A stretch of 51,164 bases of DNA. Source: Candidatus Thioglobus sp. GTDB taxonomy: Bacteria; Pseudomonadota; Gammaproteobacteria; Arenicellales; UBA868. The translations under genes were made by a program, and so were the position numbers. The stretch is from positions 1 to 51,164 of the forward strand of contig SHBR01000009.1 in the NCBI GenBank assembly GCA_004212795.1. Direction: 5' to 3'. Shown here one piece after another: positions 46,201 through 51,164 of the stretch. The notes beneath the pieces were generated by a model. It ran no database searches. It had not been told where the DNA came from and worked only from the letters and a program-made list of their open reading frames with translations. Positions within the stretch are counted from its first letter, which is position 1. Every line of letters begins with the position of its first letter.

Positions 46201-46715
46201 TGAAACCTTTTCAGGATCTAGAAGCGAATAGACCCGCAGATGTTGAGCTAGGTGTCTCAGCGTTTATTCCATCAGACTACCTACCCGACGTCCATACCCG
46301 ACTCGTGCTTTATCAACGAATATCCAATTTGGCGGAAACCGAGGGCCTGCATAATATGCAACTCGAAATTATTGACCGATTTGGTATGTTGCCACCAGAA
46401 ACAAAGATGCTATTCAATCTTTCGCGATTTAGACTGATCGCAACTCTTCTGGGAATTGCTCATGTTCGGCTGGGCCCTAACGGGGGGAGTTTTCAATTTG
46501 ATCCAGATGCGCAGGTCGACAGCCAGGGCTTGTCATATTTGCTAAACACGAAACGTCGAATTTTTCAGATGACTTCTCCTGTCAAATTAAAAATCACCGG
46601 GGACCTATCAGACACCGACACACGGGTAGATCTATGCGAGTGGATGCTGGAAACCCTGGACCCGCAGCGTCCGGTTCAAAAGTGGGCCGAAGGCCTCCAG
46701 AAGCTTGATCAATAG
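43215..46715 (+). CDS. mfd: Transcription-repair coupling factor
   Basis: Mfd removes stalled RNA polymerase at DNA lesions and recruits UvrA. The 1166-residue protein has the UvrB-like N-terminal module (GWECLPYDRFSPHPEIVSQR near 75-94), the RNA-polymerase-interacting domain beginning VHIDHGVGRYEGLKS (about 493-507), the RecG-like translocase with Walker A CGDVGFGKTEVA, DEEHRFGVRQKEQL and TATPIPRTLN, and the C-terminal regulatory domain. There is no ATG or GTG near the conserved N-terminus: an in-frame TAA at 43194-43196 leaves TTG 43215 or TTG 43230 as candidates, neither with a Shine-Dalgarno. Family comparison fits either. Confidence 0.96.
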   Translation: MIFLSLPPLSTQRILPTETFSKRWSRRAGASLAFSIANLSIENGPTIVVARTPREHQLLLDEIGFFLENSLPKPLFFSGWECLPYDRFSPHPEIVSQRIATLVDLKTGARIVVISADQLLARLAPPEFLLSNSFKLQKGGALDPQAFRSRLSDSGYLSVSRVISPGEFAVRGGIIDVYPSGSEKPFRIDLFGNEIEKIRFFDPESQKSIGETNSLSILPAREFPTDQIAIDRFRANYRRTFAGDPQNSIIYRDVSQGKFPSGIEFYLPLFFAHAATIFDYLPEQATWVVPYDLEDLLNSEWATLNDRYSQFSYDQERPPMPPSEISMAPQEVIERIESQSVIKTNSDVSTKSEIKAVAEVPVYPVDHQVSEPFLTLINRVKQSKEFPILVSAESAGRAETFRDLFRSYDLLVQEYSSWHEFASDPDAQVGICVSPLDRGLYIPDEAPEMVVESQLYGSKKRQNKRRGRSSDPEAIIRSIAELKPQDPIVHIDHGVGRYEGLKSLSIDGKSDEFIVVSYKGGGKLYIPVFNIGVLSRYIGGDSDTAPLHTLGGEQWEKARSRARKRAYDVGAELLKTQALRTLRVGKSLAVEEQQYRAFTSEFPFEETVDQESAIEAVREDLSAIQPMDRLICGDVGFGKTEVALRATFIVSSNNQQTAILAPTTLLAQQHFETFRDRFANQPVRVACLSRFLSKSQIEKIIVDARNGKIDILIGTHRLLQKDITFKALGLVIIDEEHRFGVRQKEQLKQMREEVDVLTLTATPIPRTLNIALSGIRSISLISTPPAGRVSIKTSVQPYSKSIIKEACLRELHRGGQVYFLHNEVSSIERVSETIRDLLPNANIQVAHGQMPSGKLETVMRDFYHQRFDILVCSTIIESGIDVPTANTIIINRADRFGLAQLHQLRGRVGRSRHQAFAFLLTPEREALTETASRRLAAIEELNELGVGFALANQDLEIRGAGELLGEGQSGAMEEVGFTLYTDYLNRAIRDLSDDSLKPFQDLEANRPADVELGVSAFIPSDYLPDVHTRLVLYQRISNLAETEGLHNMQLEIIDRFGMLPPETKMLFNLSRFRLIATLLGIAHVRLGPNGGSFQFDPDAQVDSQGLSYLLNTKRRIFQMTSPVKLKITGDLSDTDTRVDLCEWMLETLDPQRPVQKWAEGLQKLDQ

Positions 46716-46754
46716 GTTTCCAATCGAATGCCGATCCCGCCAAATTCGACCTGA

Positions 46755-47345
46755 ATGAAGACAACGTTTTTGATCTTAGCGTTTCACCTAGTCCTTGTCG
46801 CGTCACCGGCTTCAGCGAACAATCGCCTCAATATTGAATATCTTGCTTTTGCATATCCGCCAACCAATTCTCAAAGCATAACCCCCGTAAATGAGCAATT
46901 TTTAATCACCTTATCTAGAATTCTTTCGCTCCCCATGAAGGATTCCGCCCGGCACTCTGTCGTTACGAAGAACACGGTGTTGACCCCGATCAAAGATCGA
47001 CTAGCGGCGATAAACGGCCTTAAAATTCTGATGCATGGCAAGACGACGATATCCGAATCCGGAAGTTCCGGGATTTTTGCAATTCGGTCAAAAGACCGGT
47101 CCGGTTTCGATCGGTTCTCGATCGGATTTACCGTTTCCAATGGTTCCCGACCTCGACTCACGTTAATAAGCACCCTACAGGGATTTTCCGAAGATGACCT
47201 GTTGTTAGGCAGAAAAATACCTGTTTTTGTCCAAAGCCGGCCAGGGTTGCAAATTTGGCAATCCGGGCCGTTAGTGGTGGGGAAACCGCTTTATTTTGAT
47301 AATCCTTCGTTCGGAGTTGTTGTTTATACCCTAGAGGGAAACTAA
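46755..47345 (+). CDS. csiV: CsiV family periplasmic protein
   Basis: This 196-residue protein has a signal peptide (about 1-22, ending PASAN) and resembles CsiV, a periplasmic peptidoglycan-associated protein first studied in Vibrio. I base this on its place directly after mfd, the N-terminal NIEYLAFAY strand, and the C-terminal PLYFDNPSFGVVVYTL, which fits the family ending (YFDHPxFGVIV). Most of the middle is not informative. It follows mfd by 39 bases and is convergent with the dehydratase gene, 10 bases away. Confidence 0.7.
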   Translation: MKTTFLILAFHLVLVASPASANNRLNIEYLAFAYPPTNSQSITPVNEQFLITLSRILSLPMKDSARHSVVTKNTVLTPIKDRLAAINGLKILMHGKTTISESGSSGIFAIRSKDRSGFDRFSIGFTVSNGSRPRLTLISTLQGFSEDDLLLGRKIPVFVQSRPGLQIWQSGPLVVGKPLYFDNPSFGVVVYTLEGN

Positions 47346-47355
47346 CGCTACCCCG

Positions 47356-49272
47356 TTAAGCCGCAGCGTTCGACGCATCTAGGTCCGGCGATCCCGAGAT
47401 AGATTGATACTCGGGCACCAGCTCAAGAGAAATGTCGCGAACAGATTTATGATCACATGCCTCAATGCTCGAAGCTAACCGCTCCAGGAGCTTCCAAAAT
47501 TCATCTGGCGTATTAGGCCTCGCCTGAGCAAGCAGAATCTTTTCATAGTCTGTCGGGGCGAGACTCTCATCGGGATGAAATAATTCTTCTGATAATTTTT
47601 CGCCCGGACGCAATCCCGTATATCTGACTTCAACCTCATCATCCGGAACTTTACCCGCGAGGCGAATCATTTGGCGAGCAAGATAGTCAATCTTGACCGG
47701 CTCACCCATATTCAAGACGAATATTTCACCGCCGGCACCCATTACGCATGCCTGAAGAATTAGCTGACAAGCTTCCGACACTGTCATAAAGTAACGAGTC
47801 ATGGAAGGATCAGTGACCGTCACCGGTCCGCCTTGTCGAATCTGTCGCTCAAAAAGCGGAACCACACTCCCGGCAGAGCCCAGAACGTTACCAAATCGTA
47901 CCGTTATAAACTTGGTTTTTTCGGTGTCATTGCGAAGTTGACCCACAATCTCCGCGAGGCGTTTGCTCACCCCCATCATACTGCTCGGATTAACGGCCTT
48001 GTCTGTTGAAATTAAAACAAACTTCTCGACCTCCGCCGCAATCGAAGCGTTCGCCACTGAGAGAGTGCCTAGCGTGTTGTTACGCATTGTTTCCCTGATC
48101 TGGTTCTGCAGCATCGGCACATGCTTGTATGCAGCCGCATGAAAGACTATTTGTGGTCGATGGGTTAGGAAAATATCGTTAATTGCTTTCTCGTCGCAAA
48201 TATCTCCCAACAGTTGGCTAAATGAGATCTCCGGATAACGCTCCTTAAGTTCAAGTCCGAGCAAATAAAGGTTGAATTCATTTTGCTCAACAAGGATGAT
48301 CTCTTTCGGCTCAAGGCGTGCGACCTGGCGACAAAGTTCGCTACCGATCGACCCTGCACCGCCTGTTATAAGGACTTTTTGATCCTTAATCATCTCGAAC
48401 ATTTTTTCCCAATTCAGGTCAACAGGCGCTCGACCGAGGAGATCATCCAGTTCTACGGTTCGTAAGTCGGAGCTGGAAGCGCCTCCGTCGAGAATGTCTT
48501 GCACCTTTGGCAAGGTTCGAAATGGTACGCTTGCCTCTCCACAAAGACCCACAAGCCTGCGCATTTCTTCAGCCGACGCGCTAGGAATCGCAATCAGGAT
48601 GAGTTCGATGTGTAACAATTTGGACAATTGGGGAATCGTTGAGCATTCGCCCAGGATTCGAACTCCCTGAATCTCCCGACCTTTTTTTGATGAGTCGTCG
48701 TCGATAAAACCAGCGACGTGATAGTTAATATCGACACTTCTTTTGATATCTTTTAAAAGCATGTCGCCAGCCGCGCCTGCGCCGACAATCATCACCCTTT
48801 TTCCCTGCCCTTTCTGGAGTTGACGATCTCGAAAAAGACGATACGTGATCCGGCCACCGGTCAAAAAACCGACCAGGAATAGACCATGCAGTGGAAAAAC
48901 AGATCGGGGAACTGCAATCAAGTCGGTTAAAAGAAAAATGACCCCGGCCGACGCAATAGTTCCAACGCCTACCGCTTTAATGACAACCCATAGGTCGTAA
49001 GTCGAGGTGAATCTCCAGGCTCCCCGATGAATGCCAAAAAAAACAAAGAAAACCAGGTGTGCTCCAATGACAACCGGCAGCATCGCTACCGCCTGGTCTA
49101 AAAAAATATCAGGAATCGAATCAAGATTAAATCGAAACCAGTACGCGCCAAGCCAAGCAACCGTGATCCCGATAGCATCATGAATCAAGACCGGCCACCG
49201 GCTCATCAAGTACCTGAGCGATGACAGGATCCAATCGAACATCGATCTTTCCATTTTTTTAACTATTGCCAT
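47356..49272 (-). CDS. WbpM/FlaA1/CapD-type UDP-sugar 4,6-dehydratase
   Basis: The protein (about 638 aa from ATG 49272) has four or five N-terminal transmembrane helices, a first Rossmann domain (VMIVGAGAAGDMLLKDIK), and a C-terminal SDR dehydratase domain with ITGGAGSIGSEL, the FHAAAYKHVPML segment and STDKAVNPSSMMGVSKR. The catalytic Tyr is Met in the last motif, the SMK triad typical of the long WbpM group that makes UDP-4-keto-6-deoxy sugars for O-antigen. An alternative start is ATG 49242, with GGAAAG close upstream. Frames opening further upstream would overlap the glycosyl-1-phosphate transferase gene more deeply. Confidence 0.9.
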   Translation of the reverse strand: MAIVKKMERSMFDWILSSLRYLMSRWPVLIHDAIGITVAWLGAYWFRFNLDSIPDIFLDQAVAMLPVVIGAHLVFFVFFGIHRGAWRFTSTYDLWVVIKAVGVGTIASAGVIFLLTDLIAVPRSVFPLHGLFLVGFLTGGRITYRLFRDRQLQKGQGKRVMIVGAGAAGDMLLKDIKRSVDINYHVAGFIDDDSSKKGREIQGVRILGECSTIPQLSKLLHIELILIAIPSASAEEMRRLVGLCGEASVPFRTLPKVQDILDGGASSSDLRTVELDDLLGRAPVDLNWEKMFEMIKDQKVLITGGAGSIGSELCRQVARLEPKEIILVEQNEFNLYLLGLELKERYPEISFSQLLGDICDEKAINDIFLTHRPQIVFHAAAYKHVPMLQNQIRETMRNNTLGTLSVANASIAAEVEKFVLISTDKAVNPSSMMGVSKRLAEIVGQLRNDTEKTKFITVRFGNVLGSAGSVVPLFERQIRQGGPVTVTDPSMTRYFMTVSEACQLILQACVMGAGGEIFVLNMGEPVKIDYLARQMIRLAGKVPDDEVEVRYTGLRPGEKLSEELFHPDESLAPTDYEKILLAQARPNTPDEFWKLLERLASSIEACDHKSVRDISLELVPEYQSISGSPDLDASNAAA

Positions 49273-49273
49273 T

Positions 49274-50305
49274 TCAAACGCGGCGCTCGACAGAGCCCAC
49301 ATAAAGCGTGAATAGCCCGAGGATAGCAGTTGCGATGACCAAGAGCCAGATGCCATACGCTTCGAGCATCACGTTAAATGAAGCCAACACCACGAGAACC
49401 AATTGAAGTGCGCCTGTGATCAGGACGACTTGTTGATGGCTTTTACCTCTTACAATCAAGCGCTGGTACAAGTGATCCCGGTGGGCAAGAAAAATGTTAT
49501 TACCTGTCGATAGTCTACGGATTAGAGTAAACGACGCATCGAAAACAATGTAGCCATACAACATTACAAATGCCTCCGCGGGAAGCCCCAATCGAGTTAT
49601 CCCAATCAACATCGCTACACCGAGCCAGCCGCCGAGGGCCAAGCTACCCACATCACCCAAGAAAATACGAGCTGGCGACCAGTTAAAGCGAAGGAACGCT
49701 AACAACGTACCCGAAACAACAAGAGTGATCAGGCTTAGTGCAGGTGCATCAAGCGCGTAAAACCACAGTCCGAGTGTCGTCGTGATGATCACGCTATGCG
49801 CGCCCAGCAAACCGTCAGCACCGTCGATAAAATTGGTAAGATTTACAAGCCATATCATCAAAATCAGAGCCGGCCAAAAGACAAATACATCCGGAAATAC
49901 AAAGAACTCCCCAAACAATTGCCAACTGCGATCATCCAAGATCAGTCCGACTATCACTCCAACAAGGATGGTTTGCGCGAGTATTTTTTTTCTTACCGAT
50001 AGAATGCGGTGATCATCAATAAAGCCGACGATGCCAAGTCCGGCGATGCACGTCCCCACGCCTAGCATCCACCATTCGAAACTATAGAAAATTCCAATCA
50101 ATAAACTCCCAAGTATAGACACGATCAAACAAATCACTCCGCCCCCGCGCGGAGTAGGAACAATGTGCAGACTTCGAAGATTAGGAATGTCGCGGGGAAA
50201 GACCACAGATTTTCTATCGATTAAAAACTTAAAAACAATGAGTGTTAGTAGAAAAGCTATCAGTAGCGGAAAAACAAATCCAAGAAAGTTGTTAAAGTGA
50301 ATCAT
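49274..50305 (-). CDS. Undecaprenyl-phosphate sugar-1-phosphate transferase (WecA/WbpL-like)
   Basis: This 343-residue MraY-superfamily protein has about ten transmembrane helices and starts O-antigen repeat synthesis by moving a HexNAc-1-phosphate to undecaprenyl phosphate. Visible motifs are the N-terminal PTPRGGG, FIDDHRILSVRKK near 95-107, the central NLTNFIDGADGLLGAH near 156-171, LGDVGSLALGG near 217-227 and the C-terminal sugar-recognition HRDHLYQRL near 272-280. It lies between a sugar epimerase gene and the WbpM-like dehydratase, the same order as wbpV-wbpL-wbpM in Pseudomonas. Whether GlcNAc, QuiNAc or FucNAc is used cannot be read from sequence. Confidence 0.88.
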   Translation of the reverse strand: MIHFNNFLGFVFPLLIAFLLTLIVFKFLIDRKSVVFPRDIPNLRSLHIVPTPRGGGVICLIVSILGSLLIGIFYSFEWWMLGVGTCIAGLGIVGFIDDHRILSVRKKILAQTILVGVIVGLILDDRSWQLFGEFFVFPDVFVFWPALILMIWLVNLTNFIDGADGLLGAHSVIITTTLGLWFYALDAPALSLITLVVSGTLLAFLRFNWSPARIFLGDVGSLALGGWLGVAMLIGITRLGLPAEAFVMLYGYIVFDASFTLIRRLSTGNNIFLAHRDHLYQRLIVRGKSHQQVVLITGALQLVLVVLASFNVMLEAYGIWLLVIATAILGLFTLYVGSVERRV

Positions 50306-50309
50306 TATT

Positions 50310-51164
50310 TTATGGATGAAATTTTCGAAATCTGAAGGACAATCCCTTTAGCGCGTCGTTGTTATCAAACACAAAATCTTTTTCCAAGCGCTCTACAAAA
50401 TCCCTCGGGACTTCTTTTAATAAACGCAGCCAACAACCCACAAGAATCAAAATGCTTAACGTCCTCTTACGAACAACCCAGACTTTTCTGAAGTCTTTTG
50501 TTGTACGCATAGCACTCATTTGCATACTATTGAAGGTCACCGGACGGCCACCTTGAATAAATATCAGCTGGCGCTTCAAGTTCAATGCGTCTTCCGGTTT
50601 TTCCTCGCCTCGGAGAGACCTGATAATCCACTCCGAAATATCATCGCAATGAACCGGGTTTCGTAGACCCGTTGCAAACGAAAGGTCGGGGCAGTAAGGA
50701 AGAATCGAACCAATCTTTTTGAGATAGTTGATATTCCGATTCCGCCTTCCGCCATAGATGAGAGTTGGTCTCAGTATCGTCGTCGGGAACGCTTCAGGAA
50801 GTCGAAACTGAGCAACCCACTTCTCCCCAGTGGTTAGTTTTTGGGAAACGTCCTTCTGGTCTGAAGCGTTCCCGGATCGCTTTGTGATCACACTAGATGA
50901 GCTCAAGCAAAACCAGGGCGCTTGTCGAACGCCAGCAGAGCCCAGAATTTTGGAAAATCTTTCAAGCTCCCAAATTGGACACAGTGAAATCACTGCTGAA
51001 ACCTTAAGTCGGTTAACCGACGCGTGGTTTTCAAAAAAGTCAGGAGAGGCAGTAACCGTGTGACCGAATGATCCGAAAAGCTCAGGTCGGCGGGTCATGC
51101 AAACATTGTCAATTTTCAGTGCATTCAGTCTTGCACACAACGACTCGCCCACATCACTCCGCCC
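50310..51164 (-). CDS. NAD-dependent sugar epimerase/dehydratase, SDR family (5' end missing)
   Basis: The frame is open to the window edge and starts mid Rossmann loop (GRSDVGESLCARL), so the true start lies to the right of the window. About 285 residues are seen, including LRPTLIYGGRRNRNINYLKKI (here split across the typical SDR R-P-x-x-I-Y-G motif), LSSSSVI near residue 87 and NPVHCDDISEWI near 170. The Y-x-x-x-K pair of classical extended SDRs is not obvious: around residue 107 the chain reads TTGEKWVAQF, so the usual Tyr may be replaced. The C-terminus is basic and hydrophobic near 235-250. By position it resembles WbpV-like 4-epimerases or reductases of O-antigen loci. Confidence 0.7.
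   Translation of the reverse strand, partial: GRSDVGESLCARLNALKIDNVCMTRRPELFGSFGHTVTASPDFFENHASVNRLKVSAVISLCPIWELERFSKILGSAGVRQAPWFCLSSSSVITKRSGNASDQKDVSQKLTTGEKWVAQFRLPEAFPTTILRPTLIYGGRRNRNINYLKKIGSILPYCPDLSFATGLRNPVHCDDISEWIIRSLRGEEKPEDALNLKRQLIFIQGGRPVTFNSMQMSAMRTTKDFRKVWVVRKRTLSILILVGCWLRLLKEVPRDFVERLEKDFVFDNNDALKGLSFRFRKFHP

Overview
The window looks like chromosomal DNA of a gammaproteobacterium with roughly balanced base composition. I base this on gene content and order: msbA-lpxK-kdsB, comEC beside exbBD and lolD, ftsK-lolA-serS facing trxB, mfd followed by csiV, tRNA-Ser(UGA) beside a YccA/BAX-inhibitor gene, and a wbpV-wbpL-wbpM-like O-antigen end. The species cannot be read from the sequence. 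The order departs enough from Escherichia and Pseudomonas (no rarA between lolA and serS, no trm112 between kdsB and lpxK, one LolC/E protein) to suggest a little-studied lineage. I found no phage genes, insertion sequences or CRISPR arrays.

Region by region: (1) 1-2930, plus strand: the 3' end of an amino-group-carrier (LysW-type) operon: end of a lysY/argC-like gene, a stand-alone class II glutamine amidotransferase, lysZ, lysJ, then a 43-residue basic ORF and a hairpin. (2) 3009-5516, minus: lemA and a DUF2207 membrane protein. (3) 5576-5877: tRNA-Gly(GCC) and a short gene-free stretch with a hairpin and repeats. (4) 5983-7799, plus: acetamidase/formamidase and class II aldolase genes. (5) 7900-10933, minus: family 5 uracil-DNA glycosylase, uvrC, pgsA; efp diverges. 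(6) 11604-24805, minus: an envelope and translation block (prfB with its programmed frameshift, lysS, lolC/F, lolD, comEC, exbB, exbD, msbA, lpxK, kdsB, low-molecular-weight phosphatase, nagZ). (7) 25007-31035: pntAB (plus) facing sucCD and a sulfurtransferase (minus). (8) 31072-34640: a GT2 glycosyltransferase diverging from a GT-C-like membrane protein and a NodB deacetylase; together they resemble the ArnC/ArnT/ArnD or Francisella FlmF2/FlmK/NaxD sets that add a deacetylated sugar to lipid A. (9) 34693-41970: tRNA-Ser, BAX-inhibitor protein, serS, crcB, lolA, ftsK, trxB, Smr protein. (10) 41948-47345: ispF, ispD, mfd, csiV. (11) 47356-51164, minus: the end of a surface polysaccharide cluster.

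Most of the window is conserved housekeeping. The part most likely to hold new biology is the LysW-type operon at the left edge. Gammaproteobacteria normally make lysine through diaminopimelate and arginine through acetylated intermediates, so carrier-protein enzymes combined with a free glutaminase domain suggest either acquired Lys/Orn synthesis or a specialised metabolite. The carrier and ligase genes should lie just left of the window. Several minus-strand genes appear to start with TTG, twice inside a 4-base TTGA overlap, and mfd has no ATG or GTG near its conserved N-terminus.
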